Source: Hyphomicrobiales bacterium (lineage in GTDB: Bacteria > Pseudomonadota > Alphaproteobacteria > Rhizobiales > Rhizobiaceae). Taken from it: DNA of 64,000 nt. The stretch's first letter is position 1; each line of letters starts with the position of its first letter. Location: the NCBI GenBank assembly GCA_900465675.1, contig UBJR01000007.1, forward strand, positions 248,001 to 312,000, in the 5' to 3' direction. The notes below the pieces were generated by a model that saw only the letters and a list, made by a program, of their open reading frames with translations, had not been told where the DNA came from and did no database searches. Shown here in pieces: positions 44,815 to 53,723 of this stretch. The position numbers and the translations under genes are program-made.

Positions 44815-46113
44815 ATGTCTGTCATTAAGGTTTCTGAGAAGCTGTCGGTCTCGCCGCAGCCGAGCGTCGACGATATTAGGTCCCTGCAGGAAAAGGGATA
44901 TGCTATGCTTATCAATAACCGCCCGGTCGCTGAGGACGCGACACAGCCCGGAACGGATGTCGAAAGCCAGGAGGTCGAGCACTGCGGCCTCACCTACGTT
45001 TATATTCCGGTCACGCTCGGTACCATCACAGAAGCGGACGTGCGCGCGTTCCAGAAGGCGCTCGATGCCTGCGACGGACCGGCTTTCGCGCACTGCAAGT
45101 CGGGCACGAGATCTATCAGCCTGTACCTGATCGGCGAGGTTTTGGACGGGCGGATGGTCGCCGAAGACGTCGTTGAATTCGGACGTGCCCACGGCTTCGA
45201 CACCAGTTCCGTTGCAGCCTGGCTCATGCAGCACGCTGGGCGCCGCCCGAAGGTGAAGGGCTTCTTCGACAAGCGCACCTGGAGCGTCCAGTATGTCGTG
45301 TCCGATCCCGAGACTGGGAAGTGCGCCATCATTGATCCCGTTCTCGATTTCGACGAGAAGGCCGGAGCCACTGGCACCATTAATGCCGACACGATCCTCG
45401 ACTATGTCCAGGAGAATGGCCTGAGCGTCGAGTGGATCCTTGACACCCATCCTCATGCCGATCATTTCTCCGCAGCCCAGTATCTCAAGGAGAAGACTGG
45501 TGCCAGAACCGCGATCGGGGAACGCGTCGTCGATGTGCAGAAGCTCTGGAAGGGGATCTACAACTGGCCCGAGCTCGCCACCGACGGCGCGCAATGGGAT
45601 CGGCTTTTCGCCCATGGAGAGACCTTCAAGATCGGAACGATCGACTCCAAGGTGATGTTCTCGCCAGGCCATACGCTCGCCTCGATCACCTATGTGGTCG
45701 GCGACGCGGCCTTCGTCCATGACACGCTATTCATGCCCGACAGCGGCACGGCGCGCGCCGACTTCCCCGGTGGTGATGCCGGCATCCTATGGAAGTCGAT
45801 TCAGGACATCCTCGCCCTCCCGGACGAGACCCGTATCTTTACCGGACACGACTACCAGCCGAACGGCCGCGCTCCGCGCTGGGAAAGCACGGTTGCCGAG
45901 CAGAAAAAGTACAACCAGCATCTTGCCGGCGTGACCGAAGAGCAGTACGTGGCGCTCCGGACGAAGCGCGACAAGACGCTGCCCATGCCGAAGCTCATCC
46001 TGCATGCCCTGCAGGTGAACATTCGAGGCGGGCGTCTGCCTGAACCGGAAGCAAACGGCAGGCGCTACCTGAAGTTTCCGCTCGACGCATTGCAGGGAGC
46101 CGCATGGGAATGA
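44815..46113 (+). CDS. blh: Blh, bifunctional sulfurtransferase/persulfide dioxygenase
   Basis: A 432-residue two-domain protein. The N-terminal DUF442/phosphatase-like rhodanese domain (about 1-115) has its catalytic cysteine in AHCKSGTRS. The C-terminal metallo-beta-lactamase domain (about 145-430) is of the ETHE1 type, with THPHADHFSAAQ, SPGHTLAS and FTGHDYQPNGR. It oxidises glutathione persulfide, detoxifying hydrogen sulfide. GGAG lies seven bases before the ATG. It overlaps bigR by 4 bp and is preceded by the BigR palindrome. Confidence 0.95.
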   Translation: MSVIKVSEKLSVSPQPSVDDIRSLQEKGYAMLINNRPVAEDATQPGTDVESQEVEHCGLTYVYIPVTLGTITEADVRAFQKALDACDGPAFAHCKSGTRSISLYLIGEVLDGRMVAEDVVEFGRAHGFDTSSVAAWLMQHAGRRPKVKGFFDKRTWSVQYVVSDPETGKCAIIDPVLDFDEKAGATGTINADTILDYVQENGLSVEWILDTHPHADHFSAAQYLKEKTGARTAIGERVVDVQKLWKGIYNWPELATDGAQWDRLFAHGETFKIGTIDSKVMFSPGHTLASITYVVGDAAFVHDTLFMPDSGTARADFPGGDAGILWKSIQDILALPDETRIFTGHDYQPNGRAPRWESTVAEQKKYNQHLAGVTEEQYVALRTKRDKTLPMPKLILHALQVNIRGGRLPEPEANGRRYLKFPLDALQGAAWE

Positions 46114-46451
46114 GCACCGACACAGAGAAGATGATGAAGGCGGCGCTCTCTCCCGCCGAGATGGCCGGCCGGGCCGGAGAGGTCGCGACCCTCCTGAAGA
46201 CGTTGTCCCACCGGGCCCGTCTGATGATTGTCTGCACGCTGGTGGACGGCGAGTTCTCGGTCGGCGAACTCGAGGAAAAGCTCGACATCCATCAGCCGCA
46301 TCTTTCGCAGCATCTGACCGTGCTACGGAGCTCACGCATCGTCGAAACCCGGCGGGATGGAAAGCAGATCTTCTACTGCCTGACCGAGGAAAAGGCCGCG
46401 CAACTGGTCTCTGCCCTCTATGACATCTTCTGTGTAAAGGAAGCGACATGA
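46110..46451 (+). CDS. bigR: BigR, sulfide-responsive ArsR-family repressor
   Basis: A 113-residue winged-helix repressor. The DNA-binding helices include VGELEEKLDIHQPHLSQHL. Two cysteines, in RLMIVCTLVDGEF and near the C-terminus in YDIFCVKE, correspond to the redox pair that forms a disulfide or trisulfide in BigR/SqrR/YgaV. The ATG overlaps the blh stop (ATGA); an ATG six bases upstream is an alternative. It represses its own operon. Confidence 0.93.
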   Translation: MSTDTEKMMKAALSPAEMAGRAGEVATLLKTLSHRARLMIVCTLVDGEFSVGELEEKLDIHQPHLSQHLTVLRSSRIVETRRDGKQIFYCLTEEKAAQLVSALYDIFCVKEAT

Positions 46452-46858
46452 CCATCTATCTCCAGTCGCTGAGCGGCGGCATGCTGATCGGCGCCTCCGC
46501 GGTCATGCTCCTGCTCCTGAACGGCCGGATCGCCGGAATCAGCAGCATCGTCGGCCGTCTGGCTCAAGGCGTCGGCCTGACCACTAATCTTGCGTTCGTG
46601 CTTGGCCTTCTGCTCGGGCCGCTCGTCCACCTGCTGGTCGCCGGTGGCTGGCCGACCGTCGAGGTCACCGCTGCCTGGCCGCTGATCATCGTTGCCGGAC
46701 TGCTGGTCGGCTTCGGCTCGCGGATGGGATCGGGCTGTACCAGCGGCCACGGTGTGTTGGGACTTGCCCGCCTTTCTCCGCGATCAATGGTGGCCGTTGC
46801 CACCTTTCTGTCGACCGGGATCATCGCAGTCACCGTTCTACGAGGTATCGGATTATGA
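46448..46858 (+). CDS. YeeE/YedE half-transporter (PmpA-like)
   Basis: A 136-residue membrane protein with four hydrophobic segments and the family cysteine motif GSRMGSGCTSGHGVLGLARLS (about residues 92-112). YeeE/YedE proteins move thiosulfate or other sulfur compounds through conserved cysteines. It overlaps both bigR and the next half-transporter by 4 bp. The two halves probably form one functional transporter for reduced sulfur. Confidence 0.92.
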   Translation: MTIYLQSLSGGMLIGASAVMLLLLNGRIAGISSIVGRLAQGVGLTTNLAFVLGLLLGPLVHLLVAGGWPTVEVTAAWPLIIVAGLLVGFGSRMGSGCTSGHGVLGLARLSPRSMVAVATFLSTGIIAVTVLRGIGL

Positions 46859-47301
46859 AGAGAAATATATATCAGTTCGGCGCCGCCCTCGCTTCCGGCA
46901 TCGTGTTTGGTTTCGGCCTGTCGCTTTCAGGCATGCTCAATCCGGTTCGCGTCCAGGGCTTCCTTGACGTCTTCGGCAACTGGGATCCAAGTCTTGCCTT
47001 TGTCCTCAGCGGCGCCGTCGCGGTCGCCTTCATCGGCGTGCAGGCGATGAAGAAGATGCGCCGCCCGGCCTTGGACGACAGCTTCCACGTGCCCACGAAC
47101 CGGAACATTGACGCGCCGCTGATCATCGGCTCAGCCTTGTTCGGTCTCGGCTGGGGGATTGGCGGCTTCTGCCCCGGCCCGGCCGTCGCCTCTATGTCGG
47201 TCGGCATTCCACAGACGCTGCTGTTCGTGGTTGCCATGCTGATCGGCATGACATTCTACGACCGCGTTTGGAGCAGAAGGACACGAGTGGCTCCGATCTA
47301 G
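46855..47301 (+). CDS. YeeE/YedE half-transporter (PmpB-like)
   Basis: A 148-residue membrane protein, the second half of the sulfur transporter. Visible are GIVFGFGLSLSGMLNPVRVQG and GLGWGIGGFCPGPAVASMSVG with the conserved cysteine. It overlaps the first half by 4 bp and is the last intact gene of the blh-bigR operon. The next gene is a damaged TauE/SafE. Confidence 0.92.
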   Translation: MKRNIYQFGAALASGIVFGFGLSLSGMLNPVRVQGFLDVFGNWDPSLAFVLSGAVAVAFIGVQAMKKMRRPALDDSFHVPTNRNIDAPLIIGSALFGLGWGIGGFCPGPAVASMSVGIPQTLLFVVAMLIGMTFYDRVWSRRTRVAPI

Positions 47302-47649
47302 TGGCCGTCGGCTCCGGGGGATCGTCGGCTTCATGCTCGGCCTTCTCGGGGGCGGCCGCTCGATCCTGGCAACCCCGCTCCTCCTCTACGTCGTCGGCGT
47401 CGCGCAGCCGCACGTGGCGATCGGAACCGGCGCGCTTGCGGTCTCCGTCAACGCCTTCCCAACTTCGCGAGCCACGCCATTAAGGGGCACGTGTGGTGGC
47501 GCTGCGCCGCGGTTTTTCGGCGCTCGGCATCCTCGGCGCGCTAGCAGACTCAAGCCTCGGTAAGGCGATGGACGGAGACGGGCTGATCATCCTGTTTGGC
47601 ATTCTGATGGTCGTCGTCGGCGCCCTGATCCTGACCAGGTCGAGGCCAT
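47299..47649 (+). pseudogene. TauE/SafE sulfite exporter remnant
   Basis: Frames join into FMLGLLGGGRSILATPLLLY, VAQPHVAIGTGALAVSVNAF and, after shifts, GILGALADSSLG and [18 protein letters not shown]. This is the first third of a TauE/SafE permease, the expected fifth member of the bigR operon. It is frameshifted near 47460. It ends abruptly where sequence of a sugar-transporter ATPase begins. Confidence 0.8.
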
Positions 47650-48153
47650 GACACTCGCTGATCGAATTGTGGTCTTCCGCGATGGCCATATCGAAAAGGT
47701 CGGAACGCCGACGGATCTCTACCGCCGCCCCGGCAACCTGTTCGTCGCCCAGTTCATCGGCTCGCCGGCCATGAACATTCTCAAGGGGCAGGTGGAGGCA
47801 CTTGGCGACGGGACTGCGCGCCTTGCGCTCGCCGGGGGACAGTCGTCGAGATCGATGCAGAATCCGGTCGCCTTCCCCAAAGCGAGACAGTCAGTATCGG
47901 CATGCGCGCGGAAAATGTCCGCATCGCGGACGCCGGAGAGCCCGATGCGGTGCTCGCGGGAACGATCGATCTCGTCGAACACCTGGGCGAGGTCCAGATC
48001 CTCTATGTCGACCTGCCGGGCAGTGCGGAAAAATTCCTCGTGAAGGTGGACGGGCAGGGCGTGCACGAACGGGGGCAAACTGTCCGTTTCGCGGTCCGCA
48101 AGCAGGACCTGCATGTTGGTTTCCACGCAGAACTGAGCCGGTTAGACGCATAA
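47636..48153 (+). pseudogene. Sugar-type ABC transporter ATPase, C-terminal remnant
   Basis: The sequence starts mid-protein at [20 protein letters not shown] (just after the H-loop) and continues with [20 protein letters not shown]. After a frameshift near 47842 it gives the regulatory TOBE-type domain ([33 protein letters not shown]) to a natural stop. UgpC/MalK-type proteins have this end. The ATP-binding core is missing. The junction with the TauE relic is within GACCAGGTCGAGGCC. Confidence 0.85.
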
Positions 48154-48225
48154 TTTCCCTTGAGAATTGAGCCATGTGAACCTTCCCCCAACGCGGTGAG
48201 CGACGGGGGCAACGGAGTGATCCAC

Positions 48226-49105
48226 ATGGGACTTTTAAACATCATCCGTCGGTTGAAGCTGCGCGCGAAGCAGTCGATCCGCGAGATCAGTCGGCATACC
48301 GGTTTGTCGCGTAATACGATCGCGAAGTATTTGAACGCTGGTACGATCGAGCCGACGTTCACGGTGCCGGAGCGCCCGAGCAAGCTTGATCCTTTTGCCG
48401 ACAAACTAACGGCCTGGCTGAAGACCGAGGCCGGGAGGTCGCGCAAGCAGTGCCGAACGCTGAAGCAGCTTCATGCCGATCTGATGGCTCTTGATTGGAG
48501 TGAGGACTATGCCGTGGTAGGCGGCGAGCGCACGAAGCTACAGGTCGCTCACATCAAGCTGTCGCAAAGCCGCGCATTTCTGCTTCGTGCCTACCTGCTG
48601 CAAACGCACGAGATGCTGGTCGATGCCCACTGGCACGGCTTCCGTGTGTTCGGCGGCGTGCCGGGTCGCGGCATCTACGACAACATGAAGACGGCGGTCG
48701 ATCGCGTAGGCCGGGGCAAGGAGCGGCAGGTCAACATCCGTTTCCTCGCGATGACGAACCATTATGTCTTTGCGCCAGAGTTCTGCAATCCAGCGGCAGG
48801 CTGGGAGAAGGGGCAGGTCGAGAAGAACGTCCAGGATGCCCGACCACGCTTGTGGCAACAGATGCCGGTCTTTCCAGACTTGGCGGCGTTGAATGCCTGG
48901 CTGGAACAGCATTGCCAGGACCTATGGCGGGAGACCGCGCATGGCACCTTGTCCGGCACGATCGCGGATGTCTGGGCTGATGAGCGGGCAGCATTGATGT
49001 CGCTCCCCGCCATGTTTGACGGCTTCGTCGAGCAGAGCAAGCGCGTCTCGCCGACCTGCCTGATCACCTTCGAGCGCAATCGTTACAGCGTGACGGAGCC
49101 TGAAG
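48226..49105 (+). mobile_element. IS21-family IstA transposase, internally deleted
   Basis: The protein starts MGLLNIIRRLKLRAKQSIRE with the IstA helix-turn-helix. It then jumps from HADLMAL straight to DWSEDYAVVGGERTKLQ, the first catalytic-Asp region. Members of the family have 60 or more residues between these. It continues through YDNMKTAVDRVGRGKERQ and the FERNRYSV segment, then is joined directly to the start of istB. The roughly 150 C-terminal residues are lost. It cannot transpose by itself. Confidence 0.85.
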
Positions 49106-49441
49106 ATGTATGGCATGGCCCAAGCTGTCCCGGACCTTATCGAGCAAGGGGCTCCTGCCTTTGATGCGGCCGTGCCCATCCTGTCACAGTTGCTGAAGGC
49201 CGAGATGGCCGAGCGCGAGGTCCGCTCCATCGCCTATCATATGAAGGCCGCTCGCTTTCCTGCGTACAAAGACATCTCCGGCTTCGACTTCGCTGCCAGC
49301 GAGATCAACGAGGCTACCGTGCGCCAACTGCACCGATGCGAGTTTATGGATGGGGCGCAGAACGTTGTCCTAATCGGTGGCCCTGGCACTGGAAAAACGC
49401 ATGTCGGGACCGCTCTTGGAATCCAAGCAATCGAGCATCAT
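49106..49441 (+). mobile_element. IS21-family IstB ATPase, truncated
   Basis: An AAA+ helper of IS21 elements beginning MYGMAQAVPDLIEQGAPAFD and including IAYHMKAARFPAYKDISGFD. The Walker A loop GGPGTGKTHVGTAL is present. Homology stops after IQAIEHH, and Walker B and everything beyond are missing. The frame then continues with unrelated residues to a stop at 49504. Confidence 0.85.
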
Positions 49442-49550
49442 CCCCCGGCGCGCGACGCTCGGTGGCATCAGTCGCCGTTCGACTTGTCAGAGGGGATTCT
49501 CTGATCCACGTCCGAAAACGGGTCGGTAGCCGGCTTGTTAAAAAGGTGTC

Positions 49551-49735
49551 AAACATCCGTCACGACATCCGCAAGCATCGAGCGGACCTTGACTGCCAAA
49601 GTGATCAGCATTTCGTTGTCGATCGCCTGCATGGACGCGTCCGGATCGATGGCGCTGACCATGACATTGCCGCCCCCTCGATCATTACCTGCATCTCACT
49701 GATCCGTTCTCTCAACGGGCGCGGCCTCTCTCATG
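49551..49735 (-). pseudogene. Small frameshifted protein remnant
   Basis: On the minus strand two frames meet at a run of five G. They read RPLRERISEMQVMIEG, then GNVMVSAIDPDASMQAIDNE and MLITLAVKVRSMLADVVTDV with a stop. The composition is convincing for a protein of about 60 residues, but no family is recognised. One indel separates the frames. Confidence 0.35.
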
Positions 49736-49790
49736 CCACCTCCTTTCGGCGGTCGCTTCCCTGCAACGGCCGGCAAGGCCAAGCCTCCGA

Positions 49791-50174
49791 TCACATGTCC
49801 TGCATAAAGGCCTGCATTTCCTCAGGCCTAACCTTACCGTCATTGTTCGCGTCGACCGCGTCGAAGACGCGCTTGTGGATAGCGGTCAACTCTTCGAAAG
49901 AAACCGCGCCGTCCCCATCGCTATCTGTGACGGCGAACATGATCTTCATCATATGACCGCGCATTGGTCCCATCATGCGCATTCTTTCGTACATGCCCGG
50001 TGGCATCATGTTGCGGCCCATCATGCCTGGCATCATTTCCGTTTCGTCGGCCCCAGTCTTATCCTCCGACGTGGCCGGGTCTGGGCTTTTCGTCTGGGCG
50101 GACGCGGTGCCGAAATCGCCGACCGCACCGAGCAAGGCCAGCAGAGTGATCGTTGGCAGTCTGACCATGGACAT
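49791..50174 (-). CDS. Secreted EF-hand protein
   Basis: A 127-residue exported protein. The signal peptide is MSMVRLPTITLLALLGAVGD to about residue 25 (ASA). A Met-rich linker follows (MMPGMMGRNMMPPGMYERMR), then two EF-hand loops, DSDGDGAVSFEE (about 83-94) and DANNDGKVRPEE (about 107-118). It should bind calcium in the periplasm; the Met-rich part could bind copper. The ATG follows GAGGAG by seven bases. A longer frame upstream has no such signal. Confidence 0.85.
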   Translation of the reverse strand: MSMVRLPTITLLALLGAVGDFGTASAQTKSPDPATSEDKTGADETEMMPGMMGRNMMPPGMYERMRMMGPMRGHMMKIMFAVTDSDGDGAVSFEELTAIHKRVFDAVDANNDGKVRPEEMQAFMQDM

Positions 50175-50334
50175 TCTTCGTCTCCTCTTTGAGCATTGTG
50201 CTCCACCAACTGGAGCGGCTATTGAGAGTAGGATGCATCCCGGCTTCACACATTGCGTTGGATCAAACCACTGGGATGGTTGGTCTACAGCTGCGTGTGG
50301 CAGATGACCTTTGATCTGGCCGTTCGGACCGTGA

Positions 50335-50724
50335 TCACCGCGCAAACCGGCCGCATCTGATCGCTTTCGGCTGGTCATGCTTGAAGAAGAGTACGGAGAG
50401 ACCAAGCTTTTCGGCGAGGGCAAGACCGCACGCTTCGCCGAGAACCATCATTGCCGTCGCGCAGGCGTCCGCGCTCATGCAATCGCACGCTAGCACGCTC
50501 GCTGAGGCAGGTGGATCTCTAAGCGGCATGCCGAGCTGCGGGTCTATAGTGTGCGACAGACGATGGCCGGCGACGTCGATCCAGTGTCGATAGTGGCCGG
50601 ACGTTGCCACGGCGGCATCCTGTAGCTCGAGCATGGAATGCGCGGCGCGCACGTCCGGGTTTGAGGTGATATCGGGGAGTCCAGAATTTTGGTCGGAGCA
50701 GCCGTTGAACGGTATCCTGGTCAT
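50335..50724 (-). pseudogene. ApbE (FAD:protein FMN transferase) C-terminal remnant
   Basis: LQDAAVATSGHYRHWIDVAG, RLSHTIDPQLGMPLRDPPAS and ADACATAMMVLGEACGLALA are the C-terminal third of ApbE, including the SHTIDP segment. The N-terminal two-thirds of a protein normally about 330 residues long is absent. ApbE attaches FMN to membrane redox proteins; this fragment cannot. Confidence 0.85.
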
Positions 50725-50849
50725 CAGGGGCTCCTGAAACTAGAAGCCGACTTTGCGAGTGACCACGAGATTTTATGGTACCCTGTGCTCTTCGCGAAGG
50801 CCTCAGCAACCGGTTGATGAGGGAGATCCGCTTCTGACCCGGTCGCGAA

Positions 50850-51536
50850 CTAGAGCCGCAGGTTGTACAGTCGAGCTTGGTCGGCCCTAACCTGATCTGG
50901 GTTAGGTGACCAGCTAAAGTGGTCGAACAGTTCGACGATCATATTGAATGCGATTTCCCGTGGTTCGAGCTCTAACTCCGACTGTCCGATCCGGCGCTTC
51001 AAACCTATCGATTCCGCGTGGGTCTTCCGAGGATATGAAAACCCCATCCTGCCTGGATCGTCGATCCACAATTGCCGGCCGGAGGTGTTGCCGATTGTCA
51101 CTGCGATATCCATTCCGTGTTCATACAGGCCGGCTGCGTGAAGTCTAAAGGCGAATTCGACAATTTCCGTCATCGTGAAGATAGACGTTCCTGTGCCGAG
51201 GACTTTGCCATCTTGCTTGCCCTGATAGCCAGCCGAGTCCTCGCGAAGAGCCTTGTAATGGAGAAACTGCGAGCTGCGGTACATTCTCCAAAACTCGACG
51301 TGTTCATACCAATCTGTCCAGTTTTGGACGAACTCACCCATGTTCTCGTCGCCGCCGTGATTGTCCACCCGGCTGACGTGAGGATAATTCCAACCGCGCA
51401 GTGATACCTGATGTCGTTCGACGAGATTTCGGCACGCAGAGAGGTCGAGCATGCGGGGCGGGTCGCCAGTGGGACGGATGTTCACGCGCCAGAAGCCCAC
51501 TGACTTGATTTTTTCAATAAGGGCGGCGTCCATCAC
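50850..51536 (-). CDS. Hypothetical protein, partner of the AlbA_2-domain protein
   Basis: A 228-residue soluble protein with no family I can name. Features are an aromatic-rich middle (NWTDWYEHVEFWRMYRSSQF), the phrase GYQGKQDGKVLGTGTSIFTM, and a C-terminal helix region (EPREIAFNMIVELFDHFSW). It overlaps the AlbA_2-domain gene by 4 bp, so the two are translationally coupled and probably work together. The pair may be a defence or stress module; that is inference. Confidence 0.8.
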   Translation of the reverse strand: MMDAALIEKIKSVGFWRVNIRPTGDPPRMLDLSACRNLVERHQVSLRGWNYPHVSRVDNHGGDENMGEFVQNWTDWYEHVEFWRMYRSSQFLHYKALREDSAGYQGKQDGKVLGTGTSIFTMTEIVEFAFRLHAAGLYEHGMDIAVTIGNTSGRQLWIDDPGRMGFSYPRKTHAESIGLKRRIGQSELELEPREIAFNMIVELFDHFSWSPNPDQVRADQARLYNLRL

Positions 51537-52099
51537 AGGCCCCCAAGTTCTGCGTCGTAGTCATAGCCTTTGGCGGCCGGGACATCCAATTCGAGTCTAC
51601 GGAAACGCTGTAGCTGCCGGGCGGCAGCCACCTCCACTATCGAGCGCATGTCGGAGGAAGACGAAACGCGAGCGCTCTGTGGCCGCCTTACCGGGCTTCG
51701 GTAATAAATCGATCCCGCCTGCAGTTCGTTCTTGGGTCCGCCGTCTCGTTTGCATATGACCGGGATCTCGCGAAACGGCGATACAACGATGACAACGTAG
51801 TTCAGTCCATGTCGATCAGCCGTTACGGACGTTGTGAACTCGACGAATGGGTCGGCGAACGGAGTCACTTGATCACGCATGATATCAGGATTGTAGGTTG
51901 CGATCTGGGCATCGGTCATGCCCTGACGAACGTAGGTTTCGTCCTCGATACCGATAACGATACGGCCGCCGTCTTGCAGGTTCGCCATCGCAAGAATGTC
52001 TTTTATCAGCCCGGTGCTCCAAGGCATGGCCGCCTTGAATTCTAGGACATCCGTCTCTTCTGCACCTTCCAGCAAAGAGTCGATGTCAACGACGGCCAT
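51533..52099 (-). CDS. AlbA_2 (Schlafen-like) domain protein
   Basis: A 188-residue protein. The opening AEETDVLEFKAAMPWSTGLI, then DILAMANLQDGGRIVIGIED is the AlbA_2/divergent AAA-4 (Schlafen-like) nucleic-acid-binding fold, also seen in YHPLY, where it precedes effector domains. The end is short and polar with no second domain. It is first of a two-gene operon, overlapping the unknown partner by 4 bp. Confidence 0.85.
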   Translation of the reverse strand: MAVVDIDSLLEGAEETDVLEFKAAMPWSTGLIKDILAMANLQDGGRIVIGIEDETYVRQGMTDAQIATYNPDIMRDQVTPFADPFVEFTTSVTADRHGLNYVVIVVSPFREIPVICKRDGGPKNELQAGSIYYRSPVRRPQSARVSSSSDMRSIVEVAAARQLQRFRRLELDVPAAKGYDYDAELGGL

Positions 52100-52247
52100 A
52101 AGTTACTTTCATCTTGGTGATAACGACGGAATAGCGAAGATTTTTGCAACCCACAGGTAGAATGTCAACTTGGTTGACTTCTTTGGTTTCTTTGGCAAGT
52201 TGCGCCTTCCCCCGCCAACGTAGATGCGCCGAATGGGAATTGATGAC

Positions 52248-52565
52248 ATGAGATTCGTCGTTTGTGTAGTTTGGCTGTTGTTTCAAATGGCTCCCGCACA
52301 CGCAAAACAGGAAGCAGTGTGGGTCGAGAAGGTCGCTATCATGGCCGTCGGACAGGGCGTTTGCGGCATACCTCTCGCCGACGGCGAGGCCATGCAAGTG
52401 GCGATAGGCTCGGCGATGATTTCCCAAGCGATCAGTAAGGATGACGTAATCGCTCGCGCGAAGAAGCGCGCGCATTTCATTGCCGCCGATCTCACGAAGC
52501 GCAGGACGCAAAACACATTCTGCCAAGCGTTCCGCCTTTATTTAGACAAAGGATATCCGCGGTAA
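52248..52565 (+). CDS. Small secreted protein
   Basis: A 105-residue protein with a signal peptide (MRFVVCVVWLLFQMAPAHA, cleavage near residue 19). The mature part has two cysteines (GQGVCGIPL and NTFCQAF) placed as if forming a disulfide, and a helical middle. The inner ATG is chosen because it begins the signal peptide. Function unknown. Confidence 0.65.
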   Translation: MRFVVCVVWLLFQMAPAHAKQEAVWVEKVAIMAVGQGVCGIPLADGEAMQVAIGSAMISQAISKDDVIARAKKRAHFIAADLTKRRTQNTFCQAFRLYLDKGYPR

Positions 52566-52929
52566 GCGCCCGGAGGTTTTAGTGATGACGACCTGTCGAG
52601 GTATTCGTTTGAATTCACCAACGCGAGTTCGGTGTCCAAGATTGTGAAGTATTTCGCGGATTTGCGAGCCGCGACGTCAACCTTACCGAGCCGGTGACTG
52701 GCGTCGCGGAGGACCGTGCAAACCGCGTAGTCGGCGGCATCTCTGGCGTCGCCGTATAACTTATCTCGTTGAAATCGTCGGTGACGTCTCGGATGATCGC
52801 TTGATAAGCAAGGCTCAATTTGGACTGAAATAGCGGCTGAATGACGGTTACTGAACAGCAAAGTTCAACGATCGCATCAAGCGGCAGCTTGTCGATCGGC
52901 AGCAGGCTCGACTCCGTCTTCGCCGACAC
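52538..52929 (-). pseudogene. Hypothetical protein with one frameshift
   Basis: The first frame, MSAKTESSLLPIDKLPLDAI to AIIRDVTDDFNE, continues after a one-base shift near 52765. The second frame is KLYGDARDAADYAVCTVLRD, then SAKYFTILDTELALVNSNEY and a TAA. Both halves are protein-like and join seamlessly into about 130 residues. No family is recognised. It overlaps the end of the convergent secreted-protein gene by 28 bp. Confidence 0.5.
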
Positions 52930-53015
52930 ACAAGGCGGGATGTTGATTAACCGGAGAGACGACGCGCGTGACTTGGCTCATCGCCTTTCTGTGCCCGCCA
53001 CACAGAAAGGCGCTA

Positions 53016-53723
53016 CTACCTTATCAAGCCAAGCCTGACTGCCGTCGCCACGGCTTGCGTCCTCGTGACAGCCTCTAGTTTCTGCATTGCCGTCTTGAGA
53101 TGGCTGTTCACCGTGTGGAATGATAGGTCAAGTATCAGTGCGGTCTCGTCGGTGCTTTTGCCTGCTGCGGACCAGGACAGGCACTCTGTTTCTCGCATCG
53201 TCAGCAGTCTAAGGTTTTCGGATGTCCTCCCGTACCTGTCGAATGCCTCCATCAATTGCAGTACGAGGGAGGGCAGTTTGCTTCCGTCGACCGGATTGTG
53301 GCCGGACAAAATGAGCGCATGATGCTGGCGCTTGGCGTCGTAAAGCGAAATCGCGACGGTGTCCTTAAAACGCTCGCAGACATACACGCTTACAAGCTCG
53401 CAGAGGCTATCGTTGGATGAGAAAGGCGAGTGATCCAAGAGCAAAGGCATGATGCTTGCCTTGAGGTTGTCGATCAAACGCTCATCGAGGAGCAAGTTGC
53501 CGTTTTCGTTCAACCTAAGCAGGTCATGCGGCCAATTGGTCGCGATGATGTTTTCGTTGAGCTGCGGCCGATCGATCGTCGGAAAGTCACATATCATGTA
53601 AAAGGATAGATCGTATTTGCGAATGACCGTCTCAACATCATCCGAAAATACAAGCAAACGAGAGTCGCCCCTCGACCGTCCTACACCGACCGAGAATCTC
53701 TGATGCATTATGTATTTCCCCAT
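53016..53723 (-). CDS. LuxR-family transcriptional regulator
   Basis: A 235-residue regulator. The C-terminal GerE helix-turn-helix (about 170-230) reads LLTMRETECLSWSAAGKSTD, then FHTVNSHLKTAMQKL. The N-terminal region contains NWPHDLLRLNENGNLL, a phrase of rhizobial LuxR proteins with a degenerate autoinducer-binding domain. The canonical Trp/Tyr/Asp-Pro ligand residues are not evident, so acyl-homoserine lactone binding is unlikely. A later ATG (MHQRFSVG) may be the start. Confidence 0.85.
   Translation of the reverse strand: MGKYIMHQRFSVGVGRSRGDSRLLVFSDDVETVIRKYDLSFYMICDFPTIDRPQLNENIIATNWPHDLLRLNENGNLLLDERLIDNLKASIMPLLLDHSPFSSNDSLCELVSVYVCERFKDTVAISLYDAKRQHHALILSGHNPVDGSKLPSLVLQLMEAFDRYGRTSENLRLLTMRETECLSWSAAGKSTDETALILDLSFHTVNSHLKTAMQKLEAVTRTQAVATAVRLGLIR

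Noticed and set aside
44680..45720. 346-residue minus-strand frame
   Set aside because: Antisense to blh, which has both catalytic motifs and an upstream operator.
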